Below are positions 22,564 to 33,310 of a DNA stretch of 64,000 nucleotides, piece by piece; position 1 is the stretch's first letter; every line of letters begins with the position of its first letter. The translations under genes and the position numbers were made by a program. The notes beneath the pieces are model-generated. The model saw only the letters and a program-made list of their open reading frames with translations. It made no database searches and was not told the DNA's origin. Origin of the DNA: Karalla daura. Lineage: Eukaryota; Chordata; Actinopteri; Chaetodontiformes; Leiognathidae. The stretch lies in NCBI GenBank assembly GCA_029224185.1, contig CM055188.1, positions 30,623,400 to 30,687,399 of the forward strand, given 5' to 3'.

Positions 22564-23165
22564 CTGCTTGTTCCTTTCAAAAGAATGAAAGAAAGACAAG
22601 TTCTCCCTTTACTTAATATAATTATGTGAACTGTAAAACTTTTTATTATCGTCATCATTAGTATTATTATTTCCCATGACAACGTACTGGAATATCCTTG
22701 TGAGTCTCTGACATCCTTGTGCATAGATGGCCACCAGAATCGTTGGCCATCTGTAGAGTATTTCTGCAAAAATCAAAGTGAGACCAATTCAGACCTTGGG
22801 CTCTCAGATGGAGTGGACAAAGCCATACAACGAGCCTCGTGTGCACAGCTTCCCTCCACATCTTCAGTGTCACCTGTGCTTGTTCCTTTCAAAAGAAAGA
22901 ATGAACGAAAGACAAGTTCTCCCTTTACTTCATATAATTATGTGAACTGTAAAACCTTTTATTATCGTCATCATTAACATTATTATTATTTCCCATGACA
23001 ACATACTGGAATATCCTTGAGTCAGTATGGAATGACACATTAATGGATTGTAAGGCCTACCTCTGTCAGGGTTGCCCTTCTTCTAATAGGGACCCACACA
23101 TCTCCTACTGTGACCCTCCTTATGTCTGACACCTGATCAGCAGAGATAATTGGTGTGATGTATAC
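22563..23165 (-). repeat. Composite array unit 5 (truncated)
   Basis: A-A2 and the beginning of C only. It ends within C at about 23165 where a LINE 3' tail begins. Confidence 0.82.
23023..23165 (-). pseudogene. C block: OB-like gene fragment, array copy 4 (truncated)
   Basis: Only the QVSDIRRVTVGDV segment with its donor remains before the LINE tail. Confidence 0.5.
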
Positions 23166-23167
23166 AT

Positions 23168-23545
23168 AATTCAGATTCAGAAAACTTTATTTATCCCCGT
23201 GGGGCAATTCAAGAAGGTGCAAGAGCGGCTTATTACAGAAGGTGCAAGAGGAAAAGCAAGGGGTGAGAGTAGGATGCAGAGCAGGAGAGAAGGACTAGAG
23301 TAGGGTACACTGCAGAGAAAGTCATTGTAGTGGACAATGTGTGCCATTGCAGGCACTTGAGGTGGTGCGGTAGAGCTTGGCAGCAGAAAATAGACATAAT
23401 GATATTGCACTTGAACAGTATTGCACGTAATTGCGTTCCTTGAGTTCCTTGAGAAGAGTTTAAGAGCAGGACAGCTTGGGGGACGAAGGTGGATCTCCTC
23501 CTCGTGGGGGACAGCAGCCATTGGAATGCGGCGAAGAGGGCGTGT
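23168..23545 (-). mobile_element. 3' end of a non-LTR element (second LINE family)
   Basis: Plus-strand text TTTATTTATCCCCGTGGGGC AATTC marks the tail. On the minus strand TRRRSTFVPQAVLLLNS occurs just upstream, identical to the reading at 44850-44900. The element abuts the composite array and truncates its last unit. Confidence 0.7.
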
Positions 23546-23582
23546 GAGGGGTCCTTAATGTCTGAGCAGCCAGACCATGATT

Positions 23583-23804
23583 TCAGCATGTGTGCGTTTC
23601 ACGGTTGTCGAGTTCAGCTGCTTCTTCTAGGAATTGTCTTTCCGCCAACTTGTCATGGTCCAATGTTGACAGCTCTGCTGCTACTTGGGCCTCTTCTATC
23701 TTTAATTGAGCTTCTCGTTGTCCGTGTGAAACACGTGTGTGTGCAGCCTCCATCTTAGCGTGGTCCCTGATTGCAGCTTTGCTGCTTCGGTGGTTATGTT
23801 GCAA
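23583..23804 (-). other. Short frame with charged helical (coiled-coil-like) sequence
   Basis: Reads HGQREAQLKIEEAQVAAELS TLDHDKLAERQFLEEAAELD. The Ala/Glu-rich, heptad-compatible composition resembles the coiled-coil part of BEL/Pao-type gag proteins (weak inference). No adjacent protease or polymerase found. Confidence 0.3.
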
Positions 23805-25087
23805 ATTCTTTTGTGATCTTCACAGAAAACCACTTTTTGTCTTTCTTTTCTCTTTGTAAAACTGTTGTGAATGTTGGAAAGAGTTGAGTGTAATTGATAA
23901 AGAATTTAGTCCTAACAGTTTTTTTTTGTTTTGTCATTTTGCAAAATGAGTTTGTGAGCCTGTAACAAGGTATCAGCATGCAGAGCATACGCCATCCCCA
24001 TCTAGAGCGCTCCAGCGCTTGGGTTAGCTGCTGTGTCACTGGAGCCTGGACCTTGGGCACCGCCGTGGAACCCCGGGCTGAATCGATTAACGAGGCAGTT
24101 CGGCTCCAGCGGTATTGGTGGGTGAATCACTTTGAATCGCTGATCCTCGGTTCTTGGGCTCAGTGTGAAGATAGGTTAGTATAGTGGGGGGTTGATGTTT
24201 AGGGGGAGCTCTGCTGATATCTTGTTGCATGTATGGCAAGCCATTTGGCTTTTCATTGGTTTTGATTCTGTTGGTAGGGTTATTGAAGTGATATTGGAAT
24301 ATGCTTGATTCTTTCATGGCGTCTCCATCTGAGAGTTTGAGTTGTGTGCAGTACGGCAGAAGGAAGTGTCTGATGTTCCAGGACAAGGAGCAGTTTTGAA
24401 AACTCTTTCTGGTTCAGCTAATGCTGATGAATGAGAGCTCTATAAGAGATGGCTTTATGGGCACATAGAATAAGGGTGTTGTAAGACATGACTACAAATA
24501 CGTTGTGAGATTGTTTCAAGGGGAAACCTTGTCTTTTTCATTTAACTTCTTCAAAAACCACATGGGATTCTGACACCGTAGACTGAGGTCAATCTGCAGA
24601 CTCTTTTGTACACATCTCGTATATAATTTATTTTATTTGAAGGAGGCCTTTAACCTTGGCTTTGTTTTTATAACAAGTCTTTTCTTGGGTAAAGATGAGG
24701 CCCAGACACATAAGCATGTTGTCATTCATATGAACATTTTGAAGTTTTGGAGTGGCAGAAAAAAGCTGTGTCCAGCTTTCACACAGGTCCAGCTGTGGAG
24801 CTGTCGTGATTTTCTGGATTTCTTTTATTTGTCTTATTTGGCCACATGTCTGCTCAATAAAAGCTGTCACAGTGGACTAACAAACAAATAAGCCCGTTTT
24901 GTCTTTTATTGAATAATACATGCAGGCACATTATTCAGAAATGTCTTTCCTTTTAAATATTGTGCTCTGCATCAAAATGTGCAGTTTAACTTTCTGACCT
25001 CTGCATTTTCACAGTTTATTTTACAGGTATGTCATACAGTCTGGGTGATGTCTGAGTCATGGATGGCACTTTGGGTTTATTATGCTT
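23805..25087. other. No gene or clear repeat seen
   Basis: Several short frames on both strands, none with a recognisable motif or paired splice sites. Confidence 0.4.
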
Positions 25088-25445
25088 TCAACACTTTGAG
25101 GACAATTCTGTTAAAGTGCAAATATCAAATCTTTCAATGAACAGCAATGTTTTCAGAGATTTTCAGAAAGTACATTTCTTTTACATTTTATCAGGAAAAA
25201 TAAAAGTAGTGATTAGTAATGAGTAATGTGACATTTCTGTGTTTCCAAAAGCATTTCTAAAATAACAGTAAAAAAATGTCAAGCAGGGCTATTGGTGAAC
25301 ACTGTGGTGAAACTATTGAACTTGAAAAGAAAAGTTAATCCAAATGAATGAAAACAAAAACAAAAAGCCACCCTCACTGCCTCTGATCTATTTGTAGGCT
25401 GCATGTAAATCAATTAATAAAACAATAAAACCCACTATCAGTTTT
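25088..25445. repeat. Direct repeat, copy 1
   Basis: Matches 27096-27504 over most of its length, for example TGCAAATATCAAATCTTTCA and GGCTGCATGTAAATCAATTA. It ends at CCCACTATCAGTTT, after which both copies are followed by Tc1-derived sequence. Confidence 0.85.
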
Positions 25446-25479
25446 GTTGTTAAAAGGCAGGATGGATCCATGCTTTCAT

Positions 25480-25900
25480 GTTATTGATGCCTAATTCTGA
25501 CCCTACATCCGAATGTCAGACCAGAAATCGAGACGCATCAGGTCAGGCAGCGTTTTTTCCAATCTTCTATTGTACAATTTGGGTGAGCCTCAGTTTCCTC
25601 TTCTTAGTTGACAGGAGTGGCACGTGGTATGGTCTTCTGCTGCTGTAGCCCATCTGCCTCAAGGTTTGAGGTATTGTGCATTCAGAGATGCATACCTTGG
25701 TTGTAACGAGTGGTTATTTGAGTTACTGTTGCATTTCTATCAGCTTTAACCAGTCTGCCCATCCTCCTCTGACCTCTGGTATCAACAAGGCATTTTCGCC
25801 CACAGAGCTCACTGGACAACCATGCCACGTTCAGAGTCACTTAAGTCACCTTTTTTTTTCCGGTTTGAACTGCAGCACATAGTGGCCGGTGAGTGTATGG
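25480..25900 (-). pseudogene. Tc1/mariner transposase fragment with one terminal repeat
   Basis: Minus strand reads VDTRGQRRMGRLVKADRNAT VTQITTRYNQGM and, in another frame, NCTIEDWKK, the DNA-binding and early catalytic part of a widespread fish Tc1 family. The end CACATAGTGGCCGGTGAGTG at about 25876 corresponds to that family's terminal sequence. The DDE core is missing. Confidence 0.75.
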
Positions 25901-26236
25901 ATAGATATATGGGCCTATTGCATTGTGTGAGGGCTTGTGGCTCCTCCTGGGTGACCTGCTCAGAGGACGAGGTCCCTCCTGCATATCTCCTCCCTGTGCT
26001 GCTGGCCTCCCAGAGTTGTGGCTCAGGTCCAGCTCCTCCGCCTCTGTTAGAGTTGGTGGTGGTGGACCTCCACCCGTTCTTCCTGTTCCCCGCCTCCCTT
26101 CTGTGGGCTGAGTAGAAGCCAGGTGTTACTTGAAATAGGCTTAATTTCACATGATACAGGTCAGAGGACATTATTGCGTGTGAAAAAATGTTTGTACAAA
26201 TGATTTAAATCCGATAACTCCATGACACTACTGCAG

Positions 26237-26592
26237 TCTCACCTGTTTGAACGATGTTTTTGTATTTAATTTTCAGCTGCTTCCACGTTCTTTTTTCTCC
26301 GGTGCTATTGCATCCAAGTAAAATAATATTTAGCTTTAATATCATTCCACAAGTTTTCACCAAGCATATGTATGCATTATTGTTTGCTCACATGAATAGA
26401 AAATATTTATTTTATACTTAGGCATCAACTCGGGCAGCGATCTTCTCCCATGCCGACTCCCTCGCCTTTTCACCTGCAGCTGTGTTGTTGCGTTTCCTGA
26501 ATATTGGCTCGTACTCACTGTATGAGCTCATTAGTATCTGTAACTCCAGCGGAGTTAAGTATGTAGATCTCTTTTTATCGCTCGTTGCCATG
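26237..26592 (-). pseudogene. Myb/SANT-like DNA-binding protein, Harbinger accessory or NAIF1-like
   Basis: First segment (26592-26424) starts MATSDKKRSTYLTPAELQIL, then SYSEYEPIFRKRNNTAAGEK ARESAWEKIAARVDA. A second (26311-26237) continues STGEKRTWKQLKIKYKNIVQ T. The pattern (AELQIL..Y..YEPI....AWE.IA..V, then RTW.Q.K.KYKNI) is the Myb/SANT-like domain found in Harbinger ORF1 and NAIF1-type proteins. Between them the expected donor reads CTAAGT, so the intron is probably disabled. Confidence 0.6.
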
Positions 26593-26651
26593 GTGAATTG
26601 GTGAATCGGGGCTCCGCTGAGGATGGCTTTTTATAGTCGCGGTGCACGCAC

Positions 26652-26712
26652 TTAGCTCGGTGTTCTGAAACCGGCTAGTCCAAGATTCCTAGCTCAGGCT
26701 AGCTCAGGCTAT
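26652..26712. repeat. 60-bp direct repeat, copy 1 (partner 28082-28135)
   Basis: Shares AGCTCGGTGTTCTGAAACCG and TCCAAGATTCCTAGCTCAGG with 28082-28135. This may be a transposon end left at both places. Confidence 0.65.
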
Positions 26713-27007
26713 GTCACATTAAAGTACACAGATTAAGCACTCTCACTGATCATGACCCACAATGTATATATTTTTTTTACCTGTAATGAGAAACGGAAAA
26801 GGGTGACACGGGAGACGTGGCTTCTCCTTCCACGTACAATATCGCTATGAGTGTAACATACGCGGGATGGCAAGTGAGTCACCACCTCACAGCGCCTCCT
26901 ATAGGCTGCAGGTTTCCCTACAGGCTACAGGTGTCCCTCATGTTGTATCATTACACTCACACGCTAAATACATGTACAAGTAGTCCAAAAACAAAAATAC
27001 ACATACA

Positions 27008-27047
27008 AATGATAATAATAATAATAATAATCATAATAATAATAAAA
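27008..27047. repeat. (AAT)n microsatellite
   Basis: ATA/AAT triplet run with one interruption (ATC). Confidence 0.85.
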
Positions 27048-27095
27048 ACTCACCAATGTGAGCACACACTTGTGGGCATCACAATATGCTTTCAG

Positions 27096-27504
27096 CACTT
27101 TGAGGACAATTCAGTTACAGTGCAAATATCAAATCTTTCAATGAACAGCGATGTCTGTGGAGATTCTCATTCATCCAAGTCATGGTAGTCGATGATCAGT
27201 TAGACAAAGAAACTGGACTTCTCTCTGGGGTTTGAAGACCCCAGAAGATATTTTCAGAAGATTTTTTCAGAAAGTACATTTATTTTACATTTTATCAGAA
27301 AAAATAAAAATAGTGATTAGTAATGAGTAATGTGGTTGCATTTCTGGGTTTCAAGTAGTAAAAAGCTGATATAAAAAAAATAGAAAAGAAAAGTTAATCC
27401 AAATGAATGAAAACAAAAACAAAAAGCCACCCTCACTGCCCCTGATCTATTTGTAGGCTGCATGTAAATCAATTAATAAAACAATAAAACCCACTATCAG
27501 TTTG
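27096..27504. repeat. Direct repeat, copy 2 (partner 25088-25445)
   Basis: Same sequence as 25088-25445 with an extra segment near 27150-27270 and several substitutions. Confidence 0.85.
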
Positions 27505-27519
27505 GGGAAACTGATGCCT

Positions 27520-28065
27520 TCAATTGCAAGAAAAATAACTAAGTAAAAAAAAAAGAAGAAAAAACACTGCTTCTGAAGGAAGTTTACCGCACCTGATAAT
27601 GGGTTTTAAGGGTCTCCAATGTATTATTTGAAAAATATCATTCCCCAAAGTGGAAAAATGAACTCTGTGGTGCAAAAATAGATCAGGACTGTCAAACTTT
27701 ATGTGAGGGTGACACATTGAAAAACCTCCCAAACCCCTAATAAATGTGTTCATCACACTGTTCACCCATTTCTGGCCCAGTTTCTGACACACCGTTGCTG
27801 GTACTTTGGCCCATTCCTCCATGCAGATCTCCTCTAGAGCAGTGATGTTTTGGGGCTGTCGTTGGGCAACACAAACTCTCAACTCCCTCCACAGTGTTAT
27901 AATACAGTTTGTGTCAAGTGATTGGTTAGGCCACTCCAGGACCTTGAAATGCTTCTTATGAAGCCACTCCTTTGTTGCCCTGGCTGTGTGTTTGGGATCA
28001 TTGTCATGCTGAAAGACCCAGCCACGTCTCATCTTCAATGCCCTTGTTGATAGATTTTCACTCAA
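27520..28065 (-). pseudogene. Tc1/mariner transposase C-terminal half, catalytically dead
   Basis: Open frame reading RRGWVFQHDNDPKHTARATK EWLHKKHFKVLEWPNQSLDT, then TLWRELRVCVAQRQPQN and ICMEEWAKVPATVCQKL. FQHDNDPKHTA holds the second catalytic Asp. The usual DLNPIEN(L)W reads LDTNCIITLW, so the third acidic residue is gone. The N-terminal half is absent. Confidence 0.85.
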
Positions 28066-28081
28066 AATCTCTCGGAAAAAC

Positions 28082-28135
28082 TAGCTCGGTGTTCTGAAAC
28101 CGGCTTGTCCAAGATTCCTAGCTCAGGCTCTGTCA
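28082..28135. repeat. 60-bp direct repeat, copy 2
   Basis: See 26652-26712. Confidence 0.65.
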
Positions 28136-28677
28136 AGTTTGTCAACGTGAATTTGTTGAGCCTGCTACCTGAAAGGGGCCCCTGGTCTTCTTCTGCCTCC
28201 TAATGCGTGGTGGAAAAAAGGGACTAGTTGCTCTCATGTGAGTCCACCCCAGCCAAACCAGCGGACACAGGCCGAGGTTGGACCCGATGGTGTCCCTCGC
28301 CCTCTCCTCACCACACCTGACATGGCTGTCCCCGATTTTCCACACGGTTTGCTCTGTGCAACACAGAATCTTTATGAAAAATTGTTACACCCATTCAGAG
28401 GATTCATAGACTGATGCATCCAAGATCATGTAGCGTAACATTCAAGTAAAACTCTGGAGAAATTATGGATGTGTTCTCCATTCTTGTACCTGTTTGAGGG
28501 GGAGTGGTTTCCCAGCTTCGGTCCAACTTATGGGTGTGTGTTAGGTGAGGTATGTAAATGTGGCTGCTTGGTGGTCCCCATTAACATGTGAAAATGGAGG
28601 ATGCAGCTGGATGTGGCTGGCAAGCAGCAGCGGTTGTCTGGAGAAGTGGAATGTCGATGTCACCTCTGTTTCTATGG
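28136..28677. other. No gene seen
   Basis: Short frames only; nothing recognisable between the Tc1 remnant and the hAT element. Confidence 0.4.
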
Positions 28678-28685
28678 GTCTAGGA

Positions 28686-31348
28686 CAGGGGTGTCAAAGT
28701 CAAATGGACGGAGGGCCAAATAAAACATTTGGCTACAAGCTGAGGGCCGGACTATCCAATCTTCATTAAAACCAAGATTTAACCTACTGAAAACATAACA
28801 AATATATTACAATACGATTGGATAAATAAAGCAATATTTTCTTATGACTCTGTCAGTCATTCTTCATTTCAGCAGGCACAAAATACAAATGTCCTTTATA
28901 TAAAAAACTCATAACATGAATGAAGTGATATTATTTAAGGCACCATCAGTATATTCTCTCATTTAGCAAAAATGGGCTGAATTTAGGCAACTTCAAAGAA
29001 ATAAATCAACAATTTTCTATCATTCGCTCAACTGAAATAATTAAAGAAATATTGCCTCGAAATACAATAAAATAAAGTGCAAAAATCTCTTGTTGCTTAA
29101 AACCAATAGCAATCAACACACTGGACCTCATCTGTCCTGCTCAAATGTACATTGACTTTCCTTTCTGTGCTTTCTCTGGGTTAGTGTGAAAAAAGGAATT
29201 ACTGATTAACAAATAACAATCAAAAGTCATTTTCTCTGCTAAATAGGAGACAATTTTATCAAAAGACTGTTTCATCATCAAGATCTATTTTCCATTAAAG
29301 GTCGAAAAACAAGAAACACTTACAGGAACGGAGTCGGCAGAAAAAAAACAACATTGTCAACACAGACAATAAAGCTTTAAAATTACCAAGGGAAACAACC
29401 AAAAACAAGACCTTCTTTATGTGCATGTTTAACTTTTAAACTTGAACGGAGTAAAAACTTCAAATATGTAATTGCACAGTAAACATTAATGTATTATTAC
29501 TGTATTTACATACATTTATATACATTACTGTAACACTACATTGCTTGTTTGAGGCTGACGCTGATACTTGGCGGTGTTTCATCTTTTGCACAAGTTCATC
29601 AATGTTCGGGGTTAGGCTCTGAGATGAGGAAATCCTCAGAACTGAGTGAAGGTGTTCATCAGTAAGTCGACTTCTGTGTGATGTTTTGTTCAGCTTCATG
29701 AATGAAAACGGTTGCTCACACAGGTATGTGCTGCCAAACATAGACGATGTTTGAGCAGCCTGGGTGCACAGCTGGGGCATTGTGTCGGGGAGGAAGCGCG
29801 CAAACTCAGCAGCACCCACTGCTGCGTATTTTGCCTTCAGCGCATCATCATAGCTCAATCAACTCCATTTGGAGGTTTGGCGGTGAGCTTTCTACATCAA
29901 CTGCAAATGGATTTCCGAGCAGTGCAAACCTGTTTTTTTGTGCTTCAAAGTCAGCAAATCAGTGTCGAAAGTCAGCAGCGAGCATACTAATTTTATCAGC
30001 AAACTCTGCGCTCGGGAAAACACTGGAAGATAGCTCATCTTTCATGGTCTGACAGCTAGGAAAGTGGCTCAAGTTTTCTTTCCGCATTTGTGCCTCCCAC
30101 AGAGTCAGTTTGGTTTGAAACGCCTTTACTGTAGTGTACATTTCAGAGATGACACGAGCCCGACCCTGCAGCTGCAGGTTCATTGCGTTCAGGTGACTCG
30201 TAATGTCACACAGAAAAGCCATTTCACACAAAAACCTTTTGTCTCGGAGTTGTGTTGTGTCTTTCCCTTTGCTGTCCAAGAACAAACAAATCTCCTCACA
30301 AAGCTCGAAACACCTGTGCAGCACCTTTCCCTGGCTTAGCCACCGCACCTCAGTGTGATAGGGCAAATCACCATGCTCCGTTTCTAACTCGCTCAGAAAT
30401 GACTTAAACTGGCGATGATTTAACCCTTTGGCTCTGATAAAGTTAACTGCGCATGTGATGGTGCTCATTACATCTTTCATTTTCAAGGCTTTACCACACA
30501 ACGACTCTTGGTGTATGATACAGTGATAAGCTGTCAGCTCACGTGTGACGTTTTCCTTCTGCATCTTCTCCCGTATCTTTGCCACCAGTCCACTCCTATG
30601 TCCACACATCGCAGGTGCTCCGTCTGTTGTCAGACTCGCGAATTTTTCCCAAGGCAGCTCCATCTCGTTTATACATCTTGAGACCTCTTCATACAAATCA
30701 TGTCCCGTAGTTGTGCTATGCATAGGACGTAGCGCTAACAACTCCTCTGTCACGTTTAGGCTGGAGTCCACTCCGCGGATGAAAACTGACAACTGGGCAA
30801 TGTCAGAAATGTCTGTGCTCTCGTTCACTGCCAGGGAATATGCGACCAAATCTTTCGCCTTTGCAACAAGCTGCTCTTTTAGATTGTTAGACAACAGGTC
30901 TACGCGATCAGCAATGGTATTTCTGCTCAGGCTGATGTTTGAAAAGAGCTGTCTTTTGTCTGGGAAAAGTTCGTCACAGACTTTAAGCATACAGTTTTTG
31001 ATGAAACCCCCCTCTGTAAATGGCCGGGCTGATTTAGCGATTTACTCCAACTCCCACCTTGTTTGAAAGCCCCGGTTTTCACTGTCCACCTTCCGTTTTG
31101 CCATTGTTGATGGGTATCTGTAAATTAACTTTTGCTGTTATGCTAATGACTGATGCTGAATGACTGCTGAATGAATTAAGCCGCCTCCCGCTATGCTCCC
31201 GCTCGGCGCGTCCCCGTTGCATTGTGGGAAATGTAGTACGGTATATCTGTGGGCCGGATCTAATAATAGATTAATATCATCACGCGGGCCAGGTAAAACC
31301 CTCTCGCGGGCCTGATGTGGCCCGCGGGCCTTGACTCTGACATATGTG
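28686..31348 (-). mobile_element. hAT transposon, complete with ends and 8-bp target duplication
   Basis: Left end CAGGGGTGTCAAAGTCAA and right end (reverse complement) CACATATGTCAGAGTCAA are inverted repeats. Flanking octamers GTCTAGGA (28678-28685) and GTCTAGAA (31349-31356) differ by one base, as expected of an aged 8-bp hAT duplication. Length is about 2.66 kb. It contains the transposase pseudogene described separately. Confidence 0.85.
29460..31104 (-). pseudogene. hAT transposase (GTF2IRD2/ZBED-like group), inactivated
   Basis: Starts MAKRKVDSENRGFQTRWE at 31104. After a stop it jumps to IAKSARPFTEGGF, so the BED zinc finger usually found there is missing. A long open block (30990-29959) reads STDISDIAQLSVFIRGVDSS, TTDGAPAMCGHRSGLVAKIR and TAYHCIIHQESLCGKALKMK. 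It ends at a stop in ADFRH, then a small frameshift near 29858. The last part reads FGSTYLCEQPFSFMKLNKTS, the C-terminal dimerisation/catalytic Glu region. At least two stops, a frameshift and a deletion make it non-functional. Confidence 0.88.
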
Positions 31349-31707
31349 GTCTAGAACATAAGAGGCTTCGGAGATGTGAACAGGGTGTGAATTTCCTGTT
31401 TTCCCAGGTTGTGTGTCTCCAAAGCTATTGGAGTTGACCTTACGAAAAGCTGAAAGCCACTTAAATCTAACACAGTCCCCTGTTCATATGTCCTGCACAG
31501 TCATGGAATAAGGAGGGTGAGGAAGAGGTGGGGGAGGATGGGGAGAGACCAAGAGGAGAATGAGAAGCTAGAGGGAACGTGAACCTGATCCACAGCCACA
31601 GAAAGAGCGGAGAAGATAGAGCTCAATGTGCCAGGGACCCCTGGCAGACTCACCCTATAGCAGCTTATCTAGGATTTATCTGTAAGCTCTGTCAAAAAGG
31701 AGGGTTT

Positions 31708-33310
31708 TTAACCTACTCTTGAAGGTAGAGAGGGTGTCTGCCTCCAGGACTGAGACTGGTAGATGGTTCCACTGAATGCTCTGGTTCCAAATCTAGGCTT
31801 AAAGATTCTTGGAACCACAAGTAGGCCTGCATTCAGAGAACGAAGTGCCCTACTGGAGCAATAGGGTTTTATCAGGTCTGAGCTATAAGAGGGTGCCAGA
31901 CCATGAAGAGCTTTATATACAAGGAGAAGGATTGAGAACTGGATCCTGAATGGTACAGGAAGCCAGTGCAAGGAGGCCAGAACAGGAGAGATATGATCTC
32001 TCTTTCTAGTTTTAGTCAGGACACGAGCTGCCGCGTTCTGAATGAGCTGCTCTGTTCTCAGCGACCTATTGGAGCATCCAGCCAGTAGAGGGGCACAGTA
32101 GTCTAGTCTGGAGGTAACGAAGGCATGGACCAGCTGTTCCACTGCATGAAGAGGGAGTAGGTGCCTAATTTTAGCGATATTGCAGAGGTGGAAGTAGGCA
32201 GTCCGTGAGATACATTTTACATGGGAGCTAAAAGACAGGTCTTGATCAAAGCTAACACCTAGGTTCTTTACAGTGGTGGCAGAAGGAGTTAGCAAAACTA
32301 CTGTAGTGCTGTGGTGTCGCATACTGAGTCACGTAGGTGTTTTGGACCTGTGAGCAGTAACTCTGTTTTTTCAGAGCTCAGAAGGGGGAAATAATTGGTC
32401 ATCCAGGCCTTAATGTCATCAAGGCAGGACTGAAGCTGCTGTAGATGGTTGAGCTCGCCAGGCTTGATAGATAGATATAGAGTGTCGTCAGCGTAACAGT
32501 TGAAATCTATAGAATGACTCCTGATGATATCACCTAGAGCAGGGGTGTCAAACAGACTCCACAAAGGGCCACACAGTGGCTGCAGGTTGTTGTTCCAACC
32601 AAGCAGTAACACACCTGACTTGACTCTTTCAATTAACTGACCTCAGCCTTCAGAAAGCTGATTGGTCTGACTGTGTGCTGTGGACTGGCTGGAACAAAAA
32701 CCTGCAACCACTCGGCCCTTTGTGGAGTCGGTTTGACACATGGGACCTAGAGGGAGCAAATATAAAGAGAAAAGAACTGGACCAAGCACAGATCCTTGTG
32801 GAACCCCGTGGCTAACTTTAGTACGTGGAGATTGATTGATCATTGGCACAAACAAACTGATATCTGTCTGAAAGATAGGACCGGAGCCAGTCTAAAGCAG
32901 TGCCCCTGATTCCAAGTTGATATTCCAGTCTCCTTAGTAAGATCTGGTGGTCAACCGTATCAAGAGCAGCACCAACGTCTAACTAGAACAAGCACTGAAA
33001 CAAGACCATGGTCAGATGCCATTAAGAGGTCATTAGTTACTTTAACCAGTGCATTCTCAGTGCTATGATTCATTCTAAAACCAGACTGGAAAGACTCAAA
33101 TAAACTCTTATGAAGGTGTTCACACAGCTGGTTGGCAATGATTTTCTCCAGGATTTTTGAGATGTAGTTTGCTGGAGTTCTTGGATCGAGGGATGGTTTC
33201 TTAAGGAGGGGTTTGATTATTTCAACTTTGAACTTAAGAGGAACGTAACCTGCTGTTAGGGACAGGTTGAGGTCAAATAAGCAGGTGGCGATTAAAGGCA
33301 GCACTTCCTT
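31708..33310 (-). pseudogene. LINE ORF2 reverse transcriptase and C-terminus
   Basis: Blocks in order: IIKPLLKKPSLDPRTPANYI, SILEK-like SKILEKIIANQL, FQSGFRMNHSTENALVKVTN, KVSHGVPQGSVLGPVLFSLY, then after the MITE HSIDFNCYADDTLYLSI (catalytic YADD), LGVSFDQDLSFSSHVKCISR, RLDYCAPLLAGCSNRS, QLIQNAAARVLTKTRKRDHI, LHWLPVPFRIQFSILLLVYK. Frames change several times. The first catalytic Asp block is disturbed near 33000. Confidence 0.85.
32540..32744. mobile_element. hAT-type MITE with perfect 8-bp target duplication
   Basis: Flanked by ACCTAGAG at 32532-32539 and 32745-32752. Ends CAGGGGTGTCAAAC and, reverse-complemented, CCCATGTGTCAAAC are inverted repeats. The interior is partly palindromic: GACTCCACAAAGGGCC on the left pairs with GGCCCTTTGTGGAGTC on the right. 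It sits inside the LINE reverse transcriptase between FSLYLLPLG and DIIRSHS. Confidence 0.9.

Larger units (their letters stand above)
12161..23165 (-). repeat. 11-kb tandem array of a composite 3.2-kb unit
   Basis: Two full units (12161-15361, 15362-18560) and three partial ones (18561-20676, 20677-22562, 22563-23165). Block order in a full unit: A (integrase-like motif), A2, C (OB-like exons), D, RT (Gypsy reverse transcriptase), B (variant of A), E (LINE reverse-transcriptase end and exon-like segment), F, D', RT. Copies differ by scattered substitutions and small indels, so the duplication is recent. The array ends at a LINE tail at 23168. Confidence 0.9.

Noticed and set aside
12161..23165. 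CRISPR-like or satellite interpretation of the regular repeats
   Set aside because: Repeats are kilobase-scale, composite and of transposon origin in a vertebrate genome; there are no short identical repeats with unique spacers.
25822..26171. Overlapping frames of 97-120 codons on both strands
   Set aside because: They overlie the Tc1 end and GC-rich text; no motif, no splice support, and composition explains the open frames.
30545..31066. 173-codon plus-strand frame
   Set aside because: It is the antisense shadow of the hAT transposase.
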